64,000 bases of DNA from Rhipidocladum racemiflorum (taxonomy: Eukaryota; Streptophyta; Magnoliopsida; Poales; Poaceae). The notes under the pieces are model-generated. The model saw only the letters and a list, made by a program, of their open reading frames with translations. It made no database searches and had not been told where the DNA came from. Location: the NCBI GenBank assembly GCA_036346355.1, contig CM070576.1, forward strand, positions 53,677,712-53,741,711. The letters are read 5' to 3'. Within the stretch, counting starts at the first letter, position 1. Each line of letters opens with the position of its first letter. Positions 35,645 to 46,706 of the stretch are shown piece after piece. A program made the translations under genes and the position numbers.

Positions 35645-35680
35645 CTAGGCCAATAAGCGCGGCGCACGTCGCGCGTGTGA
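35645..35680 (-). mobile_element. Helitron-like 3' terminus, minus strand
   Basis: On the minus strand CACACGCGCGACGTGCGCCG, then CGCTTATTGGCCTAG, ends in CTAG followed by T. A GC-rich hairpin (GCGCGACGTGCGC) precedes the end. This fits a Helitron 3' end, but the 5' end was not found. Confidence 0.4.
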
Positions 35681-36768
35681 ATGAAAAATAATTTTACGTT
35701 TTTTTGCGGAGAAAAAATAGACCTTGATGTATTTTCAAATTTTTTTGAGGCTCGCGAAATCTTAGAGACCGAGCTAGGAAAAAAGTACATATATTTTCTG
35801 CTGAGAAAAATATTTTTTCTTAGGGGAAAAACGGAGAATGGACCTAGATGTAAAAATCGAGGACCTGGTTGTTATATTTTTGGACCTCACCGTTATCCCG
35901 AAAAAGCAGAAAAGGGCTTGTTCGCGATTTGTATTTAACGGGAGCCTCTTTCTGTAAAGTAACGAACGGGGGACCTAAACGCAATCCGGGAAAAATTTTC
36001 TTTCCCTCACAAAAAATCGCAAAGGACCTTTTCGTAAATTCACAGGGACCTATCCATAATTCGTAGAAACGGAGGGGGTTTTTCGCAAAACAACCAGGCG
36101 ACACGCCGGACTTTGCTTTAGGTAGTATATCACGGAATGCTTGGACGTGTCTCTGTACTGGTGGCCATAGAGGATTATACATGAAAGAGAGGTACTCTAT
36201 ACATCACCTTTCAATACAAGTTATATAAATATTGAAGCAAACAAAGAGAGAAGTAATCAAAACCTACTCTCTGTGTAAGCTACTGCGATATACCTGTAAC
36301 TTTTGTGTGTGTGAGAGAGAGGACGATATATCGCTACGAAATGAATTCATTAACATCTCAAGCAAATGCTGGACATATGCAGGAGCATTTATTTATTTTT
36401 AGGAGTCTACATATCAAGACATTGTAGCTAGCGTAGCCAGATTATTTCACACGAGGAATCCTTTTTCATGCTGATTAACTAGTTACCTGAATGCCTGGAT
36501 ATCCAACATGGAGACTGTGAGTTGGCAATTACCATTTGCCAGCAGGCGAATGGTTAAAACTTTAGCCATTGTTTTGAAACAAAAAAAAGGCGACCAGCGC
36601 CGGTCATATTCCTGCGCCCCATTTTGTCTCTCCTGCTTGTCATGTATCCCAGGAGGAATATGGCAGCATGGCAACGCAGGCAATGCGTCCTAATCCTGTG
36701 ATGTGTAGCTCAGCCCTTTTTAAATCGCGGGATTACTTCAAATCGTCAGTGAGGATTAAAAATGGTAA
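35681..36768. other. Unclassified AT-rich spacer
   Basis: No gene is supported. The sequence from 35681 to about 36120 may be the body of the element ending at 35645 (it contains repeated GAAAAA and GGACCT words). The rest shows nothing recognisable. Confidence 0.35.
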
Positions 36769-36991
36769 CTAGTTATATGCCCGTGCGGTGCTACGAAAAA
36801 CAAAATTGATAACGAAAAATAAAGATTAAAAAATAAAAAAATACTATTTCATAAGATCAAACATCTATCTTTAACGCTTCGTTTCTTGCAAAAGCTGGCT
36901 AATTAAAGCAACGCTTCGTTTCTTGCGTAGGACAATTAAGCAGGGTAATTAATGTGACGCGGGAAGAAACTTTTACTTTATAAAGTAGAGA
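36769..36991 (-). mobile_element. Small Helitron-like element, copy 1
   Basis: On the minus strand it starts TCTCTACTTTATAAAG and ends GCACGGGCATATAACTAG, with host A before and T after, the A|T insertion site of Helitrons. It is 223 bp. Internal blocks AACGCTTCGTTTCTTGC (twice) and GGCTAATTAAAGCAACG are shared with copies at 38266, 61609 and 62653. It has no coding capacity. Confidence 0.75.
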
Positions 36992-37805
36992 TTGGCGGTA
37001 CGTGTGAGCCGAGAGCCCGTGTGAGTGGAGGGCAGAGCACGCATGCACGTCAAGCTCCCATGGCACGGAATGGGAGATGAAGTCGTTCTTATCATCTCAG
37101 GAGACGGGCAAAACGGAATAACCTGGAACTTTGTGTATTCTCACCAAGCCGGTGCCCTTACTCAGTTACGGGCTTACAGCCACAGGTGCTAGTGTGCTAC
37201 CCCGGCTCGTATTCAGTACTTCTTACCCAAAAAAATGACATAAGTTGGCCAAGAATATCGAATGGCCATTACAGCCTAGAAGATTTCTAGATACTTAATT
37301 TGGACTGACCGGCTATCACAATAATCGACTCAAATGGTCCATGCATTCTATCCCTGCAACTTTCCACATTAAGAGCCTGCTTAGAACATACGGATTTTAA
37401 AGGAATCGATTCGCAGAAGCAGAATTTCTGTTGTTCCAAACTATGCATAAGTTATAACAAACCTGTGATATGTAGATTTTGTTTTTCATTGCGTAACTTT
37501 GACCCGTCAAAGAAAATCATTTCTGCATGTGGCCACAATTTATTTATGACCATTGAGCGTTAACTTTGTTTAAAGTGCCAAAAGACCAAATGGAATTTGT
37601 CCTAGTCTTAAAAAAAATGCATTATGTGAATCAATGCATGCAAAACAACTTGCAACATATAGAGAACAACTCGAAATGAATCTCCTCCTCTCTTTGTTCG
37701 TTTTGAACACGAGCTGCACGAGATGCAAACCTCCTTTCCTTGAAAAAAAATCTGTGGGAATGTACTCTGAATATACTCAATCTCTGATCTGACGAGGGAA
37801 ATTAA
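36992..37805. other. Unclassified spacer
   Basis: Mixed-composition sequence with no supported gene. Around 37370-37440 there is a short MITE-like fragment (CCTGCTTAGAACATACGG) without a partner. Confidence 0.35.
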
Positions 37806-38034
37806 GGCCTTATTTGGTAGAGCTTCAACTCCATCAGATTCGTAAACCTGGTGGAGCTGGATATTCCTAACTTCGTCAGATCCGTAGAGCTGGAGCTATG
37901 GGTATCTTAGAGTGTGTAAGTAGATCATCTTGTTTATATTTTAGAGTAAAAATATAAACTTAATTTACTCTATTTTACTCTATAATTTTCAGAAATAAAT
38001 AAAATTGAGATCTAAGATCCTGTCAAACAGAGCC
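37806..38034. mobile_element. Tourist-like MITE
   Basis: Termini GGCCTTATTTGGTAGAGC and (inverted) GGCTCTGTTTGACAGGATC bound 229 bp of AT-rich DNA. The direct trinucleotide TAA flanks both sides (37803-37805 and 38035-38037), typical of PIF/Harbinger MITEs. Confidence 0.75.
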
Positions 38035-38265
38035 TAAATGCTATGAATGTGAGCTTGGCAATTGCATTGACCCTTTGACGCCGTAAGATTAGGGTCACCT
38101 GGGGTGAGATGAATCCACCACGGTGTGGATAACGATAAGAGAGCCGTGTGATAGGAGTGGGCGGGTATGATAGGAGCATGCACTAGTCACTCACTCACTC
38201 CACAGCTCAGTGCTACTGCGTGCTGCTGACCGCTGAGAGGAGAGTGCACTCGAATAAAAATAATA

Positions 38266-38501
38266 CTAGTTACATGCCCGTGCGTTGCTACGAAAAACAA
38301 AATTGATAACGAAAAATAAAGATTAAAAAATAAAAAAATTATTTCACAAGATCAAACATCTATCTTTAACGCTTCGTTTCTTGCGAAAGCTGGCTAATTA
38401 AAGCAACGCTTCGTTTTTTGCGTAGGGCAATTAAGCAGGGCAATTAATGACGTGGGTAGAACTCACCACTGCCACCAACTGCTGCTTTATAATAGTAGAG
38501 A
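38266..38501 (-). mobile_element. Small Helitron-like element, copy 2
   Basis: Same family and orientation as 36769-36991. The minus strand begins TCTCTACTATTATAAAGCAG and ends CGTGCGTTGC-complement, then CATGTAACTAG, followed by T. It is 236 bp. The base before the 5' TC is T instead of A. It lies 1.3 kb from copy 1. Confidence 0.78.
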
Positions 38502-38825
38502 AAAAAGGTACCGCAAATATTTTATTGTTCTCTACCCGCGGTCCCCACCGATCCCTGGATGGACGGCTCCACGTCACCTTGGGCCCACGTGTCGGCCTCG
38601 GCTTTCGTTTTACCCTCGCTGGCCCCAGGTCTGGAGAAAGCGTGGGCTCAGGAGCGCTTTTAGCAGCAAAACGTGGGGGGCCTTGTTGGGTCTGTAGAAC
38701 ATCAATGACATGGTGAGCCTATCTATGGTTGGGCGAGCTGTCAGTGGGCCTTGTTTGGTGGTTTGGGGTGACTACAGACCGCTTTGATCGAAGTGTGAGC
38801 AGTACTCGGCAGCTGGTGGTGCCTA

Positions 38826-39060
38826 CTCCCTCTGTCACACAAAGAGTACATTTCTAGATTTTTTAAGATAGATTAGTGTGCAAGATAAATGACTAATGTG
38901 ATCCTCATTACTCCATACATAAGCATGCTAGTGCTTCGGTTTCCACAGGCACTTAAATGAGCATGCATACACTTATAGCTGGGCCCTACGGACTAAATAT
39001 GCACTCTTTGTGGGATAAATTTTGAACATTAGAAATGCACTCTTTGTGGGACAAAGGGAG
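38826..39060. mobile_element. Stowaway-type MITE (Tc1/mariner)
   Basis: TA|CTCCCTCTGTCACACAAAG at the left and CTTTGTGGGACAAAGGGAG|TA at the right give the Stowaway signature: CTCCCT termini and a TA target duplication. It is 235 bp and non-coding. Confidence 0.85.
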
Positions 39061-39235
39061 TATGGATGAAAACAGAACAACGTGGTAAGTCCTTGCTCGT
39101 TTTTCATTTTTATATTTTTATTAGTAATAGAAACGAAATTAAAAACCCTGAAAACGGATGGGAAACCAAACGGATTGAATACGGAAACGAAAGCAAAAAC
39201 TCCACGAGACTATAGTACATGATCTATCAAACATA
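39061..39235 (+). mobile_element. Fragment of the GGATGAAAACGG repeat family
   Basis: TATGGATGAAAACAGAAC, then AGTAATAGAAACGAAATT, CCCTGAAAACGGATGGG and TACGGAAACGAAAGC, parallel the first ~200 bp of the element at 63329. It directly abuts the Stowaway MITE. Confidence 0.6.
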
Positions 39236-39252
39236 CTAATTTTTAATGAAAA

Positions 39253-39290
39253 CTAGATGCGTAAGTGCGACGCTACACCGTGCAAGGACA
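39253..39290 (-). mobile_element. Helitron-like 3' terminus, minus strand
   Basis: On the minus strand the sequence reads GCACGGTGTAGCGTCGCAC, then TTACGCATCTAG, followed by T. A GCG...CGC stem precedes the CTAG end. A gene fragment of the CDF family lies upstream (higher coordinates) in the same orientation, so a gene-capturing Helitron is possible. The 5' boundary is unknown. Confidence 0.4.
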
Positions 39291-39670
39291 CAAAGTCACG
39301 CTTGTGTGACGCTCGACTTTGTGAACAGGGAACACAGTTTTTAGGGTGACATTAAGGAGACGATAAAGCAATGATACTAGTGACTAGTTGTAGTATCACA
39401 AACAAAATGAGCATATGGCATTATTCTATTCATTTTTCCTTCCATGGGACTTTAGAAAGCTACCACTTGATTAGGTTATGATAAAGAACTAAATATGGAG
39501 CAACAGATATAACATATCGGCAAAAAGACAAGCAGAGCTTTAATGATTAAGGAAATATTCTTTGAGAAGAAAATCATGCTGGATTGAAGACCAGTACACT
39601 ACAATCTCATTAAACTTCATTGCAGTCAAGTTCAATTGAAGATTCAGCTTGACACAACAAAAGTAGTTAC

Positions 39671-40745
39671 CTCCCATATTCTGCCCGAACACTAGCTTTA
39701 AGAATCATGCCTGAGACAACAAGTCCGGCTAGTGGATCAAGATAAGGTACTCCAAGAATGGAGCCACATGTAAAAGTTTAGCAGCAAAGGATAAATTGGG
39801 TGCATAAAAAAAATCATGTTTCTCCGTAAAGAACTATTATAAGAGTATAAATTCATATCATCTACAGGTAAATTTCATAAACCGAGAAATTCTTCTTAAT
39901 AATCACAAGAAATACTACACACATCTCACCATCGTACCTAGAACTCTTATTTCAAATACACAAACAACTTTTTTTTTCTAAGTTCACACTGTACACAAGG
40001 AGTAAGGGGCATTATTTCTCACTCAATGTTCATAATAGCGATGAGCCTACCACAGTACCACTCACATTTTAAAAAAAAGATGTAAACATGCCTTCCAGAG
40101 AATTGGAAGTCCAAGTACTCATTAAAGGTCTTACCTACCCCTACTAGGGAAATGACAGATGAAATAACATCCACACAATGGTGCCATGCATTAGCTTTCA
40201 TCAGCCCACTCCCTTCCTTTTCCCCAGCTCCTTTTGTAATCCAATAGATCATGTAATTCCAATGAAGTAAAACTTATATTAAACTTCAACAATCTTATTA
40301 TGAGATTTATCACATAAGAATTATTTGTACAAGTAATCAAGAAAATAAATACATACTAAATAAAAATAATTACAAGTAAGTCCTAATATGGATGTAAACA
40401 TGGCTAGAAAATTTAATATTAGCAAAGAGAAAAAACAATATATCAGGTTATCTGGTCTGTTTAAGTTGCACACACATATTAACGTGGATGAGAAAATTTT
40501 AAGCTACACATCTTCTGTCAACAAAGTTGACAAAGGAAGTGAGATTATCACTTGTCAATCTGGTAATGTTCGGGCAACTGGTTGTGAGACTCCATTAGCG
40601 GGCAGACCAAATGCTTCTCATAACAATGCATGAAATCTACCTTATATTACCATCCTTTCATAGGCAATATTGATGAGGAATCACGAGCAAAGAGAGATTT
40701 GGAACTGACCATACGGATCATCCTTATCTTTGGGAGCCTTGGCTG
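39671..40745 (-). pseudogene. Metal tolerance protein (cation diffusion facilitator) gene fragment
   Basis: Three exon remnants of a plant MTP-type zinc/manganese/iron exporter lie in order on the minus strand. Remnant A (about 40740-40690) reads APKDKDDPYG, matching the segment before the CDF transmembrane core. Remnant B (about 40245-40135) reads GAGEKEGSGLMKANAWHH, then CVDVISSVISLVGVG, up to a GTAAG donor, and keeps the HxxxD metal-site spacing. Remnant C (about 39766-39671) reads GSILGVPYLDPLAGLVVSGM, then ILKASVRAEYG, up to a GTAACT donor. The N-terminus, later membrane helices and C-terminal domain are missing, and an acceptor site looks degraded, so no functional transporter can be made. 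It is either captured by a transposon or a decayed duplicate. Confidence 0.8.
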
Positions 40746-41099
40746 CCCAGTGCCTGCCGCTTGGCTAGCCTGGCGAGATGAGAGGGGCGAGCAAGTGGCG
40801 GCGGAGGCGCAGTGTGGCCTCTAGGGAGAGGTGGCGGCTCGGGCGATGTTGGTTGCGAGATGGGCGAAGTGGAAGCCACCGGTGGAGAAGAGGAGAAGCT
40901 ATCGGTGGGGGGAGGCGCGGTGGGGGAGCTGGGGAGGGGAGGATGAGGGGCGGCGCCAGCGCGGAGACTCAAGAGTTGGGGTGATGGGGTCTGAGATGTT
41001 GAATCTGTTGTGTGATGATTAGGGTTGGTAACCGGTTGGACCTGACTAGTTGGCCGGCTGGGCCAGGTAGGAAGTGCTTGAGTAGTGGGCCGAGCTTTG
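40746..41099. other. GC-rich spacer beside the CDF fragment
   Basis: Open frames on both strands at 40780-41180 are Gly/Arg- or Pro/Ser-rich composition artefacts without domains. The piece may be part of the same captured region. Confidence 0.35.
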
Positions 41100-41245
41100 T
41101 GGGAATTTCCAATTTGATTTACATAGAATTTTTGTTTCATTTCTTTTTTCATCGAAACTGGCTCCCCCATTTTTGATTCCATTTCTGGGAAAAAAACTTC
41201 GTTTCTGTTTCCAAAAAAAGGCTTTCGTTTCTATTTTCAACCCTA
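41100..41245 (-). mobile_element. Terminal fragment of the GAAAACGG repeat family
   Basis: TTTCTGTTTCCAAAAAAAGG, then CTTTCGTTTCTATTTTCAAC and CCTA, is the inverse of the left end of the copy at 51898 (TATGGTTGAAAAC...GGAAGCCTTTTTCGGAAACG). Only this end is recognisable. Confidence 0.5.
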
Positions 41246-41698
41246 GTGGTGACCAGTGGGATTCATGGTCGAGTTGTTCTGGCCCGATTCGACATGCAAC
41301 GCGCCCACTATCCAGTCTGGAAGGTGGGCCTGGTTGGAACACAAGAAAAGTATGCTCATTGTTACTCCATATAAATAAGAAGTCCATATGATGTCCCAAG
41401 CTTTGTTTGAAAGTATGTTCATTATTTCAAACTATAAAACCTTTATTTGATGTCCCAAATTTTGCAATCTAGTTCAAATAATACATTGACTTGATTTCTC
41501 ATTATGGTATTGCTCGCATGATGTAACGAGTGAATGATTTTACAATGCAAGCAAGTTTAGGTAAATAAAAGGTAGAGCCCACAAGAGGGCTTCTCTATAG
41601 AATCAAAATACAAAGGGAGGGAGCTAAAGGGGCTAATAACACAGAAGCATGGCTAAGAGCTTGGCGGGGGGGGGGAGCAGGGGGAGCTCATGTGGGTC
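41246..41698. other. Unclassified spacer, target region of the solo LTR
   Basis: No gene seen. A run of ten G residues lies at about 41666-41675, and the last five bases (GGGTC) are the target duplication of the LTR that follows. Confidence 0.45.
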
Positions 41699-44550
41699 TG
41701 AAAGTGCGTCTAGGCACTTATGTTGTTTTGGTGATTAATGACAAACGATTAATGACAAACGCATGTAATATCAATCAATGTAATTGTATAAATATTAACT
41801 TAGTGCTTAACAAATGACAAACCTCTAATATATTTATATTGTTATGAGACTAACATGTTTATTGCCTAGCTGAATATTAGTCTCATCTATTTTAGAGGAA
41901 AATCAATTGGGATGGTTAAGCAAAAATGAGGTATGCAATCTCGGTATTCCTTCCATATTTGTCATTGCATTCCTCTTTAGCAAATGCATATTGAACTCTA
42001 AGTAACTTGTGCACATTGATTCATATTGACTTGTGCATATATATATGTTCATAATTGCTTGTGCATATATATTCATATGTGCACATTGATTCATGTCATA
42101 ATTGCTTGTGCATATATATATTCATTTGAGTTCATTATGTGTTTTGTTTTTAATATTCTTGTGTTAACTAGAGTTAAACTTCATTGCTTCATATTGACTT
42201 GGTGCATACATGTCTTAGTTGTATATCTTCTAATGCACCTCTCCTAGTGAAGTTTAATCTAGAATTGGATCACATCATTTACTCTCATTCCAAATATTAT
42301 TTGCACATGTACAATTCATGTATATTCTATCATGTGTTTCATTTAAGCAAAGTATGTGATCCTTGCCTTGATTTAAATGATTCATCTTATTGGCAATTAT
42401 CTCTCTAAGTGCATATAGATTAATCACATATTCATCATGCTGCACTTAGTAGAGAACAATTCTTATGTCAAGTGTTTTCGTTGATATCATGCCTATTTAT
42501 ATGAAACACTTGTATTTTATCTCATTCATTTAATTCTAATTCATATCTTTTGAGCTTGTGGGACTAATGTGTTTGCTGAGTGCTTTGATAAGAATTAGGT
42601 CCCAAAGCTATGTGTATGATGACCAAGTGGTTTGAAGGATGATAAGCTAGTCAAAGTCAACAAGACAGCGGTGTCACCAACAGCTGAGGACTAAGTCAGA
42701 TTCGACTTGATGGAGGATCGTCTTGGTGATGATCGAGGTCAAGGTCGAGAGGACGAGAGTCTCATGAGGTGAAGCGCGTTGAGGTTGACAAGACGAAGGG
42801 CATCATCAATCTTTGTGGAAGCGTCATCATGCACCGTGCATCCGGAAGAAGTCGGCATGTAAGCTTAGTGTAAGACTTAGATTTTGTGTTAAATTTGAGT
42901 CTAAGGATTGCCGTACTATTAAGAGGGATGCAATCGTTGAAATCACTTAGACAAGTCTCAAGTGCTCAAAAGTGGTCTATCCTTGTCTAAGATTGAGAAA
43001 CCCAAGTCACACTTTGTTCACCTAGGTGTAGGTGGGTTGGTGTGAGGGTTAGAAGTGTTGTTAGTTTCGGAAAGTGGGAATTTGAGGTCACCTTGTGGAT
43101 TCTTTGTGCAACCTATTTTTATCCTTTGGGATTTGGGTAGTGAGACCTTGTTAGTTGGATAGCCACCGTTCATAGCTTTCCGAAAAGTCCGAATTCGCCA
43201 GAAATCGGTCAGGGATCAAAAGTTATGCCCGTTTTAGTCTGGCTTTGAGTCTTGCTGGGAGATCCGGAGTATCCGGACATTTAACCCGGAGTCTCGGGTT
43301 ATCCGGAATATCCGGACAATCCAGTGTCCGGATGATCCGGAGTGCCCGAGTTAATTATCCGAGTCTCGGGTTGACGATTCGGTCCAAACGGCTAGTTTTT
43401 GGGGTTCCTCTATTTAAAGCCCCCTTCTTGCCCACTTCAAAGTAGCCGTTGGAGGATGTTTTGCTGGGTATTAGAGGTGTTCTTTGTGAGTGTTTGAGCC
43501 CCCAATACTCCTCCCTACTCCTTACATCTTAGTGATCCCCTTTTGTGAAGGGTTGGGTAGTGGACAGAGGTGTTTGGATTGAGGATTGATTTGAGGAGTG
43601 GAGCTGGTTCCTTGGTGCTTTGAGGTGTTATTCTTAGTGATCTTGAACTCCCAAAAGCCCCTCTAACCCTAGATCTTAGTGATCCCTTTTGAGTGAAGGT
43701 TTGGGTGTGAGAGTGGGTAGTGATCGGATTGAGTGTGATTAGTGTGTTGAGCACTTGAGGTGGACTCTAAGTGAGTTCTTCGAGAGCATTTGTTGCTCTT
43801 GGAGGTTGAGGTCTCCTAGACGGCTAGGAGTTGCCGGTGAGCTTTCAAGCTTTGTGTGGAAGGCCATCAAAGGTTTGTGAAGGTCCGATTCCGCCTCCGC
43901 AAGGAAAGGAATCAAAGAAGTGAAGACCGGCGAGTGCATTGTGCAACAGGGAGGAAGAGGGTTGAAAGAGACCCGGCTCAAGTGTGACCGAGCCGCCTCA
44001 GCGGAGACGTAGGATCCCCTCAAGGATCCGAACTTAGGATAAAATCTTCGTGTCTCCATCTTCATTTCGGTTTCATCTCTTTCATTACTTGCTTGAATTC
44101 ATTCCTATATGTGTGATTGAGTTGATTGTATAGGGTTGATTTATTTAGGAGCCCCGATCTATCTTGTTTTTGTGCTTGGCTCCCGTTCTCCACTTGATAT
44201 AGGTTCTTGGTAGTATTTACTTACTTCTTGTTCAAGTGGATTGCTTCTAGATTGCTCAGATCTTGAATTCTTGGCCGAGACACTCAACCCGGAGTATCCG
44301 GTATTTTATCCGAACTATCCGGATCATCTGGAGTATCCGGTACATTGATCCGGAGTATCCGGATAACCTGGAGTATCCGGACTAAATATCCGGAGTCTCC
44401 GAGTTAATTGTCTCGGGCTAAATTGTTTAAGTTGCAAAACTTAATTATACCCTTCGCTTCCGCATTATCTCTGTTTGTTTAATTTTAATTGGGTATAATT
44501 TTGTAATCGCCTATTCACCCCCCCTCTAGGCCGACATCCCGGTCCTTTCA
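41699..44550 (+). mobile_element. Solo Sirevirus-type LTR, 2852 bp
   Basis: Begins TGAAAGTGCGTCTAGGCAC and ends CATCCCGGTCCTTTCA. A perfect 5-bp target duplication GGGTC flanks it (41694-41698 and 44551-44555), so it is a solo LTR left by LTR-LTR recombination. It shares with 16573-18181 the TGCCGTACTATTAAGAGGG block, AACGGCTAGTTTTT before a TATTTAAA box (43411-43418), the GTTGCTCTTGGAGGTTGAG region and TATTCACCCCCCCTCTAGGC near the 3' end. It has its own palindromic repeat word CCGGAGTATCCGG. Several direct repeats around 42010-42160 (CTTGTGCATATATA) add length. It is non-coding. Confidence 0.92.
43258..44403. repeat. CCGGAGTATCCGG motif clusters in the solo LTR
   Basis: Two clusters, 43258-43372 and 44287-44403, each with several copies of (T)CCGGAGTATCCGGA and relatives (TCCGGAATATCCGGA, CCGGAGTCTCGG). 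One lies upstream of the TATA box and one near the 3' end, the same positions as the clusters in the LTR at 16573. Confidence 0.8.
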
Positions 44551-44555
44551 GGGTC

Positions 44556-45120
44556 TCATATATCATTAACCTAATTTGGCCAGTGTGTCATCTTATATGG
44601 CAAAGTTGTTCCTAGGTGAGAGGCATTTTCTGTGTGTCGTTCATGCACTACGAAGTGAGGTGGTTGCGTTGTGACATTCAGCACTTCACCCTATCTACCC
44701 TATTGGTTCGTTCCTAGGTTTATCAGAGTAAAACTATTTATGTGCAGCATGGCTACGTCTGTGTTTTCCAATTTCGCAAAGTTGACATCACCAGCCGCAA
44801 TTGCACTCTAGCTCGCTCGTAGTGCACATTAATGTCGATCAAATGCTTTTAAATGTTCCTTTTGATCACTCACAAAAAAAGGTGTTCCTTTCGATCACCA
44901 TGCATGGACCATATTGCTAGACAAAGCAAATGCTAGTATATAGCGATGACAAGAGAATTCGCTAGTGCACTATAAATGCCCTACTGCGTACTCGGTAATC
45001 CTGCCAAGTAATGCATGGCGATCGATTAAAATTCTGGTGAATTTGTAGGCTATAGGCATCGATCTCGTTAGATTATAGGTAACGTAACCAAATATGCTTG
45101 CGGGCTACCAATGCTTGAAG
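44556..45120. other. Unclassified spacer
   Basis: No gene or transposon end is recognised between the solo LTR and the hAT-like element. Confidence 0.4.
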
Positions 45121-46004
45121 TAGACGTGGACAATGGAACGTGTTTTTTGGGTTGGTCATTGGCACAGCCGGTTGAGCACGAAATGGTATGGGTGTTTTTA
45201 GGCAGGTACGATGCGAATCATAGGCTATATCGGGCCTGGAAACTCGGCACGATGGGTGGCACAACATGACACGGTACGGCCGATTGGGCTGTGCTTAGAC
45301 CAGCCCGGCACGAAAGTAGTCTTCTAGTAAAAAAAATCCTATCTACACCCTAACCCATTACCAGCTACCTTACCCCAAGGGCCAAGCCTATCATCAAATA
45401 CTACCTTTCTCCTTCGCCTCCTCCCATAACCCATCCAGCACAATCGTCATCTCCCCATACCTCAGTCTCCCTTCTCTCTCCTCTTGCCCTGCTTCCTCCC
45501 CGCATTGCCACATCACTGTCCCACACCATCCCTTCCTCATTGTCCCCTGTCGCCTCGATGCCAAATCCAGTGTCCTTTGGTTACGCCTCTGTCGGATACG
45601 GCCTTACGGCACCGCACCACCAACTTCACCGACCGTCTCGAAGAAGATGGTGGCGACGGTGTCGGATCTCAACGATCCTTACCGCCTCGACGCTAGATCC
45701 AACGGTCTTTTGTCCCCAACGGATAAAAAATTAGTTCTTTTCCCTAAATAATTGTGTATACTGGATCCTCGCCAATGGTTTACGCTTGCTTCTCATCCTT
45801 GATGCCATCCATGACTCCACACGTTAAATAGAATAAGGTTTGGACCAGCACAGTATATTGTGCCCTGAGCTGTACCGATTTGAATCGTCTCTGGCGAGGA
45901 CCGACATGGCACAATGAGGTGGCCGTGCTGTACAGACACAACACGCCACAACCTAAAGCCCGCTAAGCCCGTGCTGTGCCAGCACGGCCCAACTCACACC
46001 TCTA
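45121..46004. mobile_element. hAT-like element with GGCACGG subterminal repeats
   Basis: The left end TAGACGTGGACAATGG and the right end CAACTCACACCTCTA (inverted TAGAGGTGTGAGTTG) form degenerate terminal repeats. Both ends are loaded with GGCACGG/CCGTGCC words. The left and right flanks contain CTTGAAG and CTTAAAG, similar but offset by one base, so the target duplication is imperfect. The middle (45340-45720) has Pro/Ser-rich frames with no transposase domain. Confidence 0.6.
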
Positions 46005-46706
46005 CTTAAAGGCACGTGAAAGGACCCACCCATCTAAATACTATGCAAATGAAGTATTGAGGTAAGATGATCTGGATTTCGAGAATTAGCGGTCATAGTT
46101 ATTCAAAAGTAAACCTCATTAAATAAATTGAAATGAATATATATTGCATATATTGATCTTCACACATTCATAAATCAAATCTAGTACTCAGAGAATTAAA
46201 AATTTAATAATAATAATAAACAAAGAGAAATCAAAATAAAACAAGCAATTTCTTTTATTGATCAAAAGCATTAAATTGCATGAAGTCGAATTTCAATTCA
46301 ACAAACATACATGTGCACCGCATACAACAACCACATATTGCAATGTACATGAAAAATAGAATTTCATCAAAATGAAAGATTACAAGAATAATTCAAAATT
46401 TCCTAAAATCTAAAGCTTTTGTTAATCCTTGTTCTTGATCCCTAAAATTGTTAATTATTCACACATATATATAACCATAAGGCAAGAAATGCATAAATTA
46501 AAAATTTTGGGGTTGCCGTCAGACCCATATGCGAGGGTATCTCTCACTGAGATACCTAATCTAACATTTCCTGCAGTCCAACATTTCCCCACCTTCACAT
46601 CTCTACCAAAGCAAAAGAGACGAGAAGCAGGGAGCCAGAAGCAAGGCAAAGATCAGAAAGCTAGGAGGAGGCCAAGAACAAGGAGCGGGAGATCTCGATC
46701 ACCTCT
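46005..46706. other. Unclassified AT-rich target of the next solo LTR
   Basis: This contains no recognised gene. It ends in the CCTCT target duplication (46702-46706). The same unidentified sequence probably resumes at 49016. Confidence 0.4.

Noticed and set aside
45340..45720. Host gene inside the hAT-like element at 45121
   Set aside because: Frames are Pro/Ser/His-rich without domains and no splice structure is convincing.
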